Numbered from the stretch's first letter, positions 7,310 through 14,419 are shown. The stretch is 16,533 nucleotides of DNA from Candidatus Woesearchaeota archaeon UBA119 (GCA_002505945.1 DAWM01000011.1:7005-23537); one strand, 5' to 3'. Program-made: numbers and translations. The notes: generated by a model not told the origin, from the letters alone.

Positions 7310-8200
7310 ATGGATGAGAAAGAGAGGAAGGATTGGATTGAGGCCGGCAGGGTTGCTGCTTTGGCTAGGGATTATGGTGCTGGTTTAGTCAAGAAGGGGG
7401 CTCGGATTAGGGAGATCCTTGATAAGGTTGAGGAGAAGATAAAGGCGGAAGGCGCGACCATGGCTTTTCCAGCTCAGATTTCTTTGAATGAGACTGCTGC
7501 TCATTCATGCGCTTCTATTGATGATGATAATATGCTTACGGATGAGGTTGTTAAGCTGGATGTTGGGGCGATGGTTAATGGCGCTGTGGGTGATACTGCT
7601 GTTACTATTGATTTATCTGGGCAGAATGCTGAGTTGTTGAAGGCTTCCAAGGAAGCGTTTGAGGCTGCCTTTAAGCTCGTCAAGCCAGGGATTTCTGTCT
7701 CAGAGATTGGTAAGGCGATTGAGCAGAAAATCCAGTCTTTTGGCTTTGAACCTATAAGAAATCTTTCCGGGCATACGATAGAAAGGTTTGAGCTGCATAC
7801 CCATCCCAGCATTCCGAATTATGATAGTGGTGAGAATTTTAAGCTTGAGAAGGGCCAAGTAATAGCGATTGAGCCCTTTGCTACTTCTGGGGTTGGTCGA
7901 GTAAAAGAGGTAGGGCTTCCTAACATATTTATGGAGTTGGAGTTGAAGCCAGTGAGGAATCCTATTACTAGGCAGATTATCAAGGAGATTAAGGGCTTTG
8001 AAGGCATGCCTTTTGCTCGGAGATGGCTTGAAAAGAAATTCTCAAAAGGGATGGCTACATTGGCGTTATCCGAGCTCATGCGCCTAGAGATGATTAAGGA
8101 ATACAAGCCTTTGGTAGAGCAATCCCAGGGCTTGGTAAGCCAGTATGAGCATACTGTTCTTGTTCTTGATAGGCCCATTATTCTTACTAAAAGCAAGTAA
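7310..8200 (+). CDS. map: Methionine aminopeptidase, type II
   Basis: A 296-residue metalloprotease that removes the initiator methionine from new proteins as they leave the ribosome. The pita-bread fold ligands are all visible: D84 (KLDVGAMVNG), D95 (GDTAVTID), H155 (LSGHTIERF), E188 (AIEPFATSG) and E280 (YEHTVLVL). The substrate-site histidine H65 lies in NETAAHS. The roughly 60-residue insert between H155 and E280, with the helical subdomain at 225-275, marks the type II (archaeal and eukaryotic) form. There is no N-terminal extension, as in other archaea. The start at 7310 follows a TATA box at leaderless distance. It is divergent from SRP54, so two co-translational protein-maturation genes share one spacer. 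The stop codon lies inside the first copy of a 22-base tandem repeat. Confidence 0.97.
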   Translation: MDEKERKDWIEAGRVAALARDYGAGLVKKGARIREILDKVEEKIKAEGATMAFPAQISLNETAAHSCASIDDDNMLTDEVVKLDVGAMVNGAVGDTAVTIDLSGQNAELLKASKEAFEAAFKLVKPGISVSEIGKAIEQKIQSFGFEPIRNLSGHTIERFELHTHPSIPNYDSGENFKLEKGQVIAIEPFATSGVGRVKEVGLPNIFMELELKPVRNPITRQIIKEIKGFEGMPFARRWLEKKFSKGMATLALSELMRLEMIKEYKPLVEQSQGLVSQYEHTVLVLDRPIILTKSK

Positions 8201-8241
8201 TCATTGGTATGTAAATAATTAATCATTTGTATGTAAATAAT
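8198..8241 (+). repeat. Two-copy 22-base tandem repeat at the map 3' end
   Basis: Units at 8198-8219 and 8220-8241 are identical except for one base (TAATCATTG in the first, TAATCATTT in the second), followed in both by GTATGTAAATAAT. The first copy starts exactly with the map stop codon TAA. The units are AT-rich and adjacent with no spacer. Confidence 0.9.
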
Positions 8242-8276
8242 AAATGCATTAAAGCAGCTTGATTCCAACAAAAAGA

Positions 8277-8285
8277 TTTATAAAG
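8277..8285 (+). promoter_or_regulatory. TATA box for the L11-rpoL operon
   Basis: TTTATAAAG, preceded by an A-rich stretch (AAAAGA) that could act as a TFB recognition element. The predicted transcription start near 8307 gives a leader of about 20 bases carrying the AGGTGAT Shine-Dalgarno at 8317-8323. Confidence 0.6.
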
Positions 8286-8327
8286 GCTCTAAAAATCCCT
8301 CTTATATCCATTATTTAGGTGATTTTC

Positions 8328-8807
8328 ATGGCAGAGAAAACTATTGAAGTGCTGATTGAGGGGGGAAAGGCGACAGCTGCTCCTCCATTAGGCCCTGCTC
8401 TTGGTCCTATGGGTGTTAATATAGGAGAGGTTGTTTCAGAGATTAACAAGAAGACAGCCAGTTTTAAGGGCATGCAGGTTCCGGTTAAGGTAATCGTAGA
8501 TGAAAAGACAAAGGAATTCAATATCAGTATTGGTACTCCTCCAACCTCTGAGCTAATCAAGAAGGAGGCAGGCATCCCTAAAGGTGCTGCTAATCCTATT
8601 GAAGAGAATGTGGCAAACCTTACACTGGATCAAGTCAAAAAGGTCGCTGATATGAAAGGGGATGACCTTTTGGGGAATGGAATGAAATCCAAAGCAAAAG
8701 AGGTTGCAGGCACCTGCCGTTCTATGGGTGTTTATGTGGAGGGTATGCTTGCGGATGAGTTTATCAAGCAGGTAAATGAAGGAAAGTTTGATAATCAATT
8801 AAGCTAA
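8328..8807 (+). CDS. rpl11: Large-subunit ribosomal protein L11 (uL11)
   Basis: A 159-residue archaeal uL11, part of the ribosomal stalk base and GTPase-associated centre, where it binds 23S rRNA and contacts elongation factors. The N-terminal domain shows ATAAPPLGPALGPMGVNIGE (about 14-33), the family's most conserved stretch. The C-terminal RNA-binding domain includes LTLDQVKKVADMK and AKEVAGTCRSMGVYVEG. ATG 8328 is chosen over the in-frame GTG at 8319 because that GTG lies inside the Shine-Dalgarno AGGTGAT. The L11 stop overlaps the rpoL Shine-Dalgarno region, so the two are cotranscribed. The usual archaeal partners L1, L10 and L12 do not follow, and nusG/secE do not precede. Confidence 0.97.
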   Translation: MAEKTIEVLIEGGKATAAPPLGPALGPMGVNIGEVVSEINKKTASFKGMQVPVKVIVDEKTKEFNISIGTPPTSELIKKEAGIPKGAANPIEENVANLTLDQVKKVADMKGDDLLGNGMKSKAKEVAGTCRSMGVYVEGMLADEFIKQVNEGKFDNQLS

Positions 8808-8817
8808 GGTGAAAAAA

Positions 8818-9096
8818 ATGGAGATTGAAGTCTTGGAAGAAAGCAAGAACCAGATAAGGTTTGTTTTGCCTGAAATGGACCACACATTCAGCAATATATT
8901 AGTAGAAGCATTATATACTTTTTCAGAGGTGGATACAGCTGCTTACTCTATAAAGCATCCTTTGGTGGGCAGGCCCGAGTTTCTGGTGAAGGTCAAGCAG
9001 GGCAACTCTGTTAGGACTATATTAAAGAAGGCAGCTAAGAAGATTGAGAAGGATGTTTCAGGTGCTAGAAAGAGCTTTTCTAAAGCTGCAGCTTGA
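8818..9096 (+). CDS. rpoL: RNA polymerase subunit L (Rpo11)
   Basis: A 92-residue homologue of eukaryotic Rpb11/AC19. It pairs with subunit D to form the assembly platform equivalent to the bacterial alpha dimer. The hallmark stretch DHTFSNILVEALY appears at about residues 21-33 and IKHPLVGRPEFLVKV at about 46-60, followed by a helical C-terminus rich in K and A. ATG 8818 is preferred over the GTG at 8809, which is inside the AAGGTGA Shine-Dalgarno. It lies 10 bases after L11 and runs straight into the AMMECR1-domain gene. Confidence 0.95.
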   Translation: MEIEVLEESKNQIRFVLPEMDHTFSNILVEALYTFSEVDTAAYSIKHPLVGRPEFLVKVKQGNSVRTILKKAAKKIEKDVSGARKSFSKAAA

Positions 9097-9101
9097 TTCC
9101 G

Positions 9102-9668
9102 ATGAAGCCTATTTCTTTATCCAAAAAGGAGAAAAAAGCAATCTTGGATTTCTCAAAGGCCTGTTTGAAGAACTCAATAAGCAAGCCTGAAAACCCTATC
9201 CTTGAAAAGAGGTATCCTGTTTCCTTTTCACTCTACAAGGATAAGCAATTGCGGGGAAGGGCAAGTATTATCAAACCCAAGTCTAATCTGGCTGATAGCA
9301 TTCAAAAACTAACAAAGGCAGCGGCCTTCCAAGATCCTCGTTTCAATCCTGTTTCCAAAGAGGAATTGGCTGAGTTGGAGCAGGAGATATCCATTTTTGG
9401 AGATTATGAATTGATTCAAGCGAAGTCTCCTCACGAATTTCTCAACTCCTTTGAATTGGGAAAGCACGGATTATTGCTTAGAAAAAGGCTCATAAGTGCT
9501 CTTTCCTTGCCTCAGGAAGTTAAGGAGGAAAAGCTGAGCAGGATGGAGTTTGTTTCCAAGCTCTGCCAGAAAGCCGGGCTTAAACCCCTTGAATGGTGGA
9601 AAACCAATGAGATGAATATTTACAGGTTTTCTGTTCTTATTATAAGAGGAGATTTCCGAAAGTTTTAA
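9102..9668 (+). CDS. AMMECR1-domain protein
   Basis: A 188-residue protein of the AMMECR1 family, a conserved archaeal and eukaryotic fold whose biochemical role is unsettled. Matching landmarks are LRG at 50-52 near the usual LRGCIG position, AAAFQDPRFNPVSKEELAEL at 73-92 and GKHGLLLRKRLISALSLPQE at 120-139. FVSKLCQKAGL (150-160) and a C-terminal YRFSVLII strand follow. The signature cysteine is replaced: the motif reads LRGRAS. The start is ATG 9102, five bases after the rpoL stop; a TTG at 9093 overlapping that stop is the alternative. Neither has a clear Shine-Dalgarno, so coupling to rpoL is likely. The MEMO-domain and radical SAM neighbours often found with this family are not seen here. 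Confidence 0.85.
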   Translation: MKPISLSKKEKKAILDFSKACLKNSISKPENPILEKRYPVSFSLYKDKQLRGRASIIKPKSNLADSIQKLTKAAAFQDPRFNPVSKEELAELEQEISIFGDYELIQAKSPHEFLNSFELGKHGLLLRKRLISALSLPQEVKEEKLSRMEFVSKLCQKAGLKPLEWWKTNEMNIYRFSVLIIRGDFRKF

Positions 9669-9670
9669 AT
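9663..9670 (+). promoter_or_regulatory. TATA box for the MFS transporter gene
   Basis: TTTTAAAT overlaps the stop codon of the AMMECR1 gene and is centred about 30 bases before the transporter ATG at 9697. The predicted start is within a few bases of the ATG, and no well-placed Shine-Dalgarno exists, so a leaderless message is likely. Confidence 0.5.
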
Positions 9671-9696
9671 TCTAACTCTCAAGGCCATCCGCCTCA

Positions 9697-11094
9697 ATGA
9701 CTTTTCTTGGCAAAGAGGGAAAGAGGGATATAAACCCTCTTGACAGATTTCTTGTAGATGGTTTGCTTTTCGCTTTGATGCTCAGCTTTGGTGAAACCTT
9801 CTTTCCTGCTTACGCTGTATATCTTGGCTTTTCAGGAGTTGCAATGAGCTATCTCTTTGCTTTTCCTCGCTTGATCTCTTCAGTAGGCAACCTCTTGGCG
9901 AATTTCCTGCTTCATAGGTTTTCCAGCAGAAGAAGTATTGTTACCTTTATGGTTTTGATGCAATCTATTAGTTGGATTCTGGTGTTGCTTTGCGGGATCC
10001 TTCAAGCAAACTTCTTCGTGCTTCTGCTCGTTTTTACCTTTTATTATTTTATGGGTTCCCTCTCTAGCCCAATCTGGTATAGTTGGTTAGGGCATTTCCT
10101 CAGTCCTGGAAAGAGCGGCGACTTCTTCGGTCTGAGAAACCGGGTACTTAACCTTACAATGTTTTTCTCTTTCTTAGGCTCAAGTTTCCTAATTCAGTTT
10201 CTAACGGGAAAATCTGTTTTTGGGTTAGATGGTGAGATGTTTGCATATGGAATTTTCTTTTTAATTGCTTTTGCCTCCCGTTTCTATGATTTTCTCAATC
10301 TCAAGAAGATTGAGGATGTTAGTTTATCCTTCTCTTATGAAGAAAAAATCTCTCTCAAAGAGACAATATTTCCTAAAAAACATCTAAACAAGGAATTCAT
10401 AATCCTTACCCTTTTCTCCTCTTTGTTTATGTTCTCTGTTTTCATTGCTGTTCCTTTTTTCCCAGAATACATGCTTAACTACCTTGATTTTAGTTATCTG
10501 CATTATGTTGCTTTCTCTATGGTCGCGGTGCTTCTGAAATTTATAACCAGTCAAGCAATAGGTAGATTAGGGGATCTGCATGGCCATGCCCGCTTGTTCG
10601 TCTTAGGTTCTTTTATCATTGCTAATTTCTCTTTCATCTGGTTCTTATCAGAGAGCTTCCTTCTTCTAATCATATTTGACACCTTTGTGGCATTCGGCTG
10701 GGCGATATGGGACATCTTTTCCATCACCTTGTTGTATGAGTTCTCGCCAAAAGAGAGAAGAACTTTTCTAATAGCATGGTATAATTCTGTTCTTATCTTT
10801 GGGGCGTTCTTTGGCAGTTTAGTATCTGGTTTTATTTTCTCAGCTCTTAATGGATGTTGCGAAAATCCCTACCACATAATTTTCTTGGTATCCTCTCTAT
10901 TAAGGCTTGGTTTAGTCCTCGGCTTCTGTTTCTTCTTGAAAGACATTAGAAGCTTTGCTCCTATCTCGCATCCCAGGTTGGTTTTGAGAGTCTTACATAT
11001 ATTACCTGGGGAAGGTATTCGTTTCGTGCCGGTATCTATCAGAAGAATACACGAGAAAATCAAGCTAAAGCCTTATAAGAACCGAAAAACTTGA
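9697..11094 (+). CDS. Major facilitator superfamily-like transporter
   Basis: A 465-residue polytopic membrane protein with about 11-12 hydrophobic segments. They fall in two clusters, roughly residues 20-205 and 240-415, split by a charged loop (about 205-238, with KKIEDVSLSFSYEEK). This two-bundle layout, and the basic residues after the second and third helices (HRFSSRRS near 73-80; GRLGDLHGHAR near 289-299, the canonical MFS loop position), point to the MFS fold. The C-terminus is a cytoplasmic basic tail of about 45 residues ending near KPYKNRKT. The substrate is unknown and no diagnostic motif was recognised. It has its own promoter overlapping the upstream stop codon, so it may be expressed separately from the L11 operon. 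An efflux or sugar carrier is possible but unsupported. Confidence 0.75.
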   Translation: MTFLGKEGKRDINPLDRFLVDGLLFALMLSFGETFFPAYAVYLGFSGVAMSYLFAFPRLISSVGNLLANFLLHRFSSRRSIVTFMVLMQSISWILVLLCGILQANFFVLLLVFTFYYFMGSLSSPIWYSWLGHFLSPGKSGDFFGLRNRVLNLTMFFSFLGSSFLIQFLTGKSVFGLDGEMFAYGIFFLIAFASRFYDFLNLKKIEDVSLSFSYEEKISLKETIFPKKHLNKEFIILTLFSSLFMFSVFIAVPFFPEYMLNYLDFSYLHYVAFSMVAVLLKFITSQAIGRLGDLHGHARLFVLGSFIIANFSFIWFLSESFLLLIIFDTFVAFGWAIWDIFSITLLYEFSPKERRTFLIAWYNSVLIFGAFFGSLVSGFIFSALNGCCENPYHIIFLVSSLLRLGLVLGFCFFLKDIRSFAPISHPRLVLRVLHILPGEGIRFVPVSIRRIHEKIKLKPYKNRKT

Positions 11095-11105
11095 GAACCA
11101 AAAGA

Positions 11106-11116
11106 TTTATTTAATA
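11106..11116 (+). promoter_or_regulatory. TATA-like box upstream of the coiled-coil gene
   Basis: TTTATTTAATA is centred about 53 bases before the ATG. It predicts a start near 11136 and a leader of about 28 bases that carries the AAGGTGG Shine-Dalgarno at 11151-11157. The box is imperfect and the call is moderate. Confidence 0.4.
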
Positions 11117-11163
11117 TTGCTGAGTATTACTTTTTAGTTGAAAAATTCAAAAGGTGGATATAA

Positions 11164-11709
11164 ATGTTTGATGTTTCAAGGCTGCAGGATACAAGCAATC
11201 TTGCTAAAGAGTTGGTTGAAAAAGGTATTGCCAAGGATTTTGATGAAGCCCTCAAGATAATTGAATCCAATAACATGGTTAAATCAAATGAGGAATTTAA
11301 GACCATAAAGGATGAAGGTGCTGAACAGACAGATCAAAAGGAGAAATCTGATTCAGAGCAGCCTAAGCAAAACTCAATGGAGGAGAAGGAGAAAATGTCA
11401 TTTAAAGATTCTAAGAAAGAAAACAATGTCTCAACCGGCTTTGAAGAGCTCCAGGACAAGCTTTCAGAGCTTAAGAACCTGTTGGAGAATTATATAGAAC
11501 AGAACGATAGAAATCTGCAGGAGCTTGATGAAAGATTAAAGAAGCTTGAATCTCAAGAGGGAGAGAAGAAGGAGCCTCAACAGAAGATTCCCAAGAAAAA
11601 GGGGAAAAAGCCTCAGAAACATGTTACTGGAGCGGGAGAAGGCTTGAATCCCGATGATTTTGCTGTTGACAAGATTTTTAACAATTCCAATGGTCGGTTG
11701 GATAAATAA
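11164..11709 (+). CDS. Hypothetical charged coiled-coil protein
   Basis: A 181-residue soluble protein I do not recognise. Residues 8-35 form a predicted helical pair (NLAKELVEKGIAKDFDEALK). Residues 40-90 are hydrophilic and low in complexity (E, K, Q, S), likely disordered. Residues about 92-132 have a heptad-like coiled coil (ELQDKLSELKNLLENYIEQ and onward to LKKLES). A lysine/proline-rich linker follows at 135-153, then a short conserved-looking tail, GLNPDDFAVDKIFNN. The start has a strong AAGGTGG Shine-Dalgarno six bases upstream. A T-rich terminator follows at once, so it is probably a single-gene transcript between the transporter and aIF5A. The segmented design (short folded ends joined by flexible linkers) suggests an adaptor or scaffold, which is inference. 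Confidence 0.7.
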   Translation: MFDVSRLQDTSNLAKELVEKGIAKDFDEALKIIESNNMVKSNEEFKTIKDEGAEQTDQKEKSDSEQPKQNSMEEKEKMSFKDSKKENNVSTGFEELQDKLSELKNLLENYIEQNDRNLQELDERLKKLESQEGEKKEPQQKIPKKKGKKPQKHVTGAGEGLNPDDFAVDKIFNNSNGRLDK

Positions 11710-11720
11710 TTTTTCTTTTT
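11710..11720 (+). terminator. T-rich archaeal-type terminator
   Basis: TTTTTCTTTTT begins directly after the stop codon of the coiled-coil gene. Archaeal polymerase stops at such U tracts without needing a hairpin, and none is seen here. Confidence 0.6.
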
Positions 11721-11778
11721 GCACAAAAATTCACTCGCAGTGGATTTTTATGATTTTAGTTGATTAAGAGGGATTGTT

Positions 11779-12180
11779 ATGGGAGACACTAAACCAGTAT
11801 CTGTGAGTTCAATCAAGAAGGGAAGTTTTGTAGTTATTGATGGCGAGCCATGCAGGGTAGTTGATACTCAGATATCTCGTCCCGGAAAGCACGGTCATGC
11901 CAAAGTCAGGATGACTGGCGTAGGGCTTTTAGATGAGAAAAAGAGGGTTATTGTTATGCCTGGCCATGATAGTATTGAAGTGCCTATTATAGAGAAAAAG
12001 AACGCTCAAGTCCTCTCTGTTTCTGGGAATAAAGCTAATGTGATGGATTCAGAAACATATGAGACTTTTGATATTGAAATCCCGGATGAGCTCAAAGGTA
12101 GCTGCTCTGAGGGAACAATAATCCTTTATTGGGATGTAATGGGAACAAGGGTTATGAAGCAGGTAAAGGGAACCAATTAA
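11779..12180 (+). CDS. Translation factor aIF5A (hypusine-containing)
   Basis: A 133-residue IF5A homologue of eukaryotic eIF5A, which binds the ribosomal E/P site and relieves stalling. The N-terminal SH3-like domain bears SRPGKHGHAK at 33-42, where K37 is the lysine expected to become deoxyhypusine or hypusine. The usual T-G-K context is P-G-K here. The C-terminal OB-fold spans about 73-133 and ends TRVMKQVKG. The start at 11779 has GAGGGAT about 6 bases upstream, and a weak TATA-like TTTTTATGAT lies near 11745. The stop is 27 bases before the L40e start, with an L40e Shine-Dalgarno between, so the genes are probably one operon. The deoxyhypusine synthase gene is not in this window. Confidence 0.96.
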   Translation: MGDTKPVSVSSIKKGSFVVIDGEPCRVVDTQISRPGKHGHAKVRMTGVGLLDEKKRVIVMPGHDSIEVPIIEKKNAQVLSVSGNKANVMDSETYETFDIEIPDELKGSCSEGTIILYWDVMGTRVMKQVKGTN

Positions 12181-12207
12181 TTGATTCGTTTAAGATGGGT
12201 GATTTTG

Positions 12208-12369
12208 ATGGTTAAATTTGAGGAAGCTGAGGCAAGGCTTTTCCATAGGATGTTTGTATGCAAGGTATGTAAGTCTAAACAGAGGGCTCCTGTGTTAAAG
12301 GTTAAGGAAGGCAAGATTAAGTGTAGGAAGTGTGGCGCAAGGAAATTAAGGCCTGTTAGGAAGAAATAA
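12208..12369 (+). CDS. rpl40e: Ribosomal protein L40e (eL40), zinc finger
   Basis: A 53-residue archaeal L40e, a small zinc-binding protein of the large subunit. It begins with the diagnostic MVKFEEAEARLFHRMFVC. Zinc ligands are C18, C21, C39 and C42 (CKVC and CRKC), and the basic tail reads KLRPVRKK. The gap between the two cysteine pairs is 17 residues, longer than the roughly 10 I recall for other archaeal L40e proteins. ATG 12208 is chosen over the in-frame TTG at 12181 because it gives the normal L40e N-terminus and has GGTGAT six bases upstream. The stop is one base before the start of the protease gene, so the two are translationally coupled. Confidence 0.88.
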   Translation: MVKFEEAEARLFHRMFVCKVCKSKQRAPVLKVKEGKIKCRKCGARKLRPVRKK

Positions 12370-12370
12370 A

Positions 12371-13615
12371 ATGAATTGGGAGATTTTGATTCACTATTCT
12401 TTTTTAGGTATTCTTGTTGTTATTCTTGCAATCTTTATCCACAAAAACAAGAAAAAAACATCTGTTGAGAAAGTATTCTGGTATTTATTTTATATGGTTA
12501 TGTATCGGACCAAAAAGGGTCTGAAACTAATGGATAATCTTGCAAAGCGGCATAAGAAATTCTTTAATGTGATGGCTAAGATAGGGGTTGTGGTTGGCTT
12601 TCTTGGAATGGCTTTTGTATCTTTCATTCTTATACAGAGTTTTATTAAGTTGTTCATTGCTCCACCTGCGCAGCCCAGTTTCGCTTTGGTAATGCCTTTT
12701 CCTGCTAAGGGGATAGTGTTTGTTCCACCTATTTTTTGGATAATTTCTATTGTAATCCTAGCCTTGTTTCATGAAGGCAGCCATGGAATTATTGCGAGAA
12801 AGAACAAAATCAAATTGGATTCTACGGGATTCGCAGTTGCTTGTTTTGGGGTTCCTCTTTTACCTGCTGCTTTTGTAGAGCCAGATGAAAAGAGCCTGAA
12901 TAGGAAAAAGAAAGGCAAGCAGATTGAGATGTTTGCTGCTGGTCCTTTTGCTAATGTGGTGCTGTTCTTGCTGTTTTTAGGTTTGTTTATCGGCGCTCAC
13001 AACGTGTTTTTAGGAGACTCTAATGCCTATTATAATCCTTTAGAGAATCAAATCCTTGAGCAGGAGGGTGTGCAGTTTATTGATTATTATATGAAGGATA
13101 ATTCCCCAGTTTTCATTAATGATGTTCCTTTGAATACTACTTTTACGCATATTAATGGAAAACCGATTCTAGATGAAGAAAGGGATAATTTCGCTGCTTT
13201 CCTTAGTAATGCTAAACCTGGAGATATAATATCTTTAAGAGCCAAAAATGGCACGGAATATGCTTTTCCATTAGCAGTTCACCCTGAAAGTACTGAAGAA
13301 AATCCTCGACCGCTTCTAGGAGCCCAGATAACCTATTCTACGAAACCATTTTCTTATGAGGGAAGTTTTGCTTTTGTAAAGCTATTTCTGTTGAAGATGC
13401 TCCTAGGGTTGCTTGCTTGGTTGTACATCTTGAATCTTGGTGTTGGCCTATTTAATTTATTGCCTATGGGGCCTTTAGATGGGGGCAGGATGCTTAAGGC
13501 TCTCTTTGAGAAAATCTTCAAGAGAAAGAAAGATGCTGTGTTCTATTGGAAATTAGTATCCTATATCTTCCTCCTAATCCTTTTGATAGTTATTCTTTAT
13601 CCTTTCTTTGTTTAA
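12371..13615 (+). CDS. Site-2-type intramembrane metalloprotease (M50)
   Basis: A 414-residue membrane metalloprotease of the site-2 protease family, which cuts transmembrane segments of substrate proteins. Zinc motif HEGSH lies at 134-138 inside a hydrophobic helix (about 121-140). The third ligand is in NLLPMGPLDGGRML at 362-375 (D370). The segments at 5-23 and 70-95 are further membrane helices, as are those at 190-210, 338-365 and 395-414. Between them, residues about 245-305 resemble a PDZ domain (DVPLNTTFTHINGKPI, NAKPGDIISLRAKNG). It may take part in regulated proteolysis of a membrane-bound regulator, but no partner is nearby. The start is one base after the L40e stop, so it is read from the aIF5A-L40e operon. 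T-rich tracts follow the stop. Confidence 0.9.
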   Translation: MNWEILIHYSFLGILVVILAIFIHKNKKKTSVEKVFWYLFYMVMYRTKKGLKLMDNLAKRHKKFFNVMAKIGVVVGFLGMAFVSFILIQSFIKLFIAPPAQPSFALVMPFPAKGIVFVPPIFWIISIVILALFHEGSHGIIARKNKIKLDSTGFAVACFGVPLLPAAFVEPDEKSLNRKKKGKQIEMFAAGPFANVVLFLLFLGLFIGAHNVFLGDSNAYYNPLENQILEQEGVQFIDYYMKDNSPVFINDVPLNTTFTHINGKPILDEERDNFAAFLSNAKPGDIISLRAKNGTEYAFPLAVHPESTEENPRPLLGAQITYSTKPFSYEGSFAFVKLFLLKMLLGLLAWLYILNLGVGLFNLLPMGPLDGGRMLKALFEKIFKRKKDAVFYWKLVSYIFLLILLIVILYPFFV

Positions 13616-13629
13616 TCTTTTTAGTTTTT
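13616..13629 (+). terminator. T-rich terminator after the protease gene
   Basis: Two T5 runs (TCTTTTTAGTTTTT) lie right after the stop codon and just before the TrmJ TATA box, consistent with the end of the aIF5A-L40e-protease transcript. Confidence 0.5.
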
Positions 13630-13640
13630 GGTGTTGATTA

Positions 13641-13650
13641 TTTTTAAATA
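13641..13650 (+). promoter_or_regulatory. TATA box for leaderless TrmJ-like gene
   Basis: TTTTTAAATA is centred 27 bases before ATG 13673, predicting a start at about 13671. It lies inside what would be coding sequence if translation began at the upstream GTG near 13628, which argues for the 13673 start. Confidence 0.6.
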
Positions 13651-13672
13651 TCATTTGTTCTTTCCTTTTGTT

Positions 13673-14419
13673 ATGCTAACCGTTGTTTTTGTGGAGCCTG
13701 AAACACCAGGGAATCTTGGCGCATGTGCAAGGGTTATGGCAAATTTCGGTTTTTCAGACTTATTTATTTTGAATCCTTGTTTTTCTTTGTCGCATCCTCA
13801 AGTGAAGGCATTATCTAAGCATGCTTATGGGATTATAGAGGCCTCAACCTCTTTAGAGCTTCCTAAAGAGAAGATTCTTCCTTTCCTTAAGGAAAGGTTT
13901 GATTATATTATTGGAACAACATCTCAGATAGGAAATGACTTTAACCTCGTCCGTTCTCCTTTAGCAATAGAAGAGTTCACGGATGTCTTAAAAAAAAGAT
14001 TCAAGAATTTCAGGCAAAATCCCGGTGTTAAGATTGCTCTTCTTCTGGGAAGAGAGGGCGAGGGATTAACCAACAAGGAGCTGAACCAATGTGATTTTGT
14101 TGTATCTATTCCTGCAAATCCTTCTTATCCAACTCTAAATGTGAGTCATGCGCTTGCCCTTATGCTTTATGAGCTCTTCAAGGTATCTAAAGGAAAAGAT
14201 TCTATCTCTCATTTGACTCTCGCCACTAAAAAAGAGAAGGATATGCTTCTTAAAAGATATAGAGAATTACTTGATTCACTTGAGTTTGATGATAAGCACA
14301 AGAGGGAAACGCAGGAAAGGGTTTTTAGGAGGATTGTTGGGAGGTCTTTTTTTAAGAAACGAGAGGTTTTTGTTTTACATGGCTTAATATCTCGGATACT
14401 GCAGAAATTAGAGAAATAA
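13673..14419 (+). CDS. trmJ: TrmJ-like SPOUT tRNA 2'-O-methyltransferase
   Basis: A 248-residue SAM-dependent RNA methyltransferase with the trefoil-knot SPOUT fold. TrmJ enzymes methylate the ribose of residue 32 in the tRNA anticodon loop. SpoU motif 1 is VEPETPGNLGACARVMANFG (7-26), with N14 and R20 at the catalytic-site positions. Motif 2 is LLLGREGEGLTNKEL in the middle, and motif 3 is IPANPSYPTLNVSHALALML. A charged helical C-terminal extension of about 75 residues probably dimerises or binds tRNA. ATG 13673 is chosen because the sequence before it contains a TATA box at leaderless distance and no Shine-Dalgarno; the 15 upstream codons are hydrophobic and not family-like. It is a single gene between two terminators. 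Exact target nucleotide is not proven by sequence. Confidence 0.87.
   Translation: MLTVVFVEPETPGNLGACARVMANFGFSDLFILNPCFSLSHPQVKALSKHAYGIIEASTSLELPKEKILPFLKERFDYIIGTTSQIGNDFNLVRSPLAIEEFTDVLKKRFKNFRQNPGVKIALLLGREGEGLTNKELNQCDFVVSIPANPSYPTLNVSHALALMLYELFKVSKGKDSISHLTLATKKEKDMLLKRYRELLDSLEFDDKHKRETQERVFRRIVGRSFFKKREVFVLHGLISRILQKLEK

Noticed and set aside
8198..8241. Possible start of a CRISPR array
   Set aside because: The two units are directly adjacent with no spacer, and there are only two.
7819..8271. A 150-codon minus-strand open frame across the map 3' end
   Set aside because: It overlaps conserved map coding sequence, including metal-ligand codons, and its start lies beyond the 22-base repeat with no signal.
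13628..13672. A 15-residue N-terminal extension of the TrmJ-like protein, seemingly a membrane anchor
   Set aside because: The stretch contains a TATA box at leaderless distance from ATG 13673, and its hydrophobic look comes from AT-rich promoter DNA.
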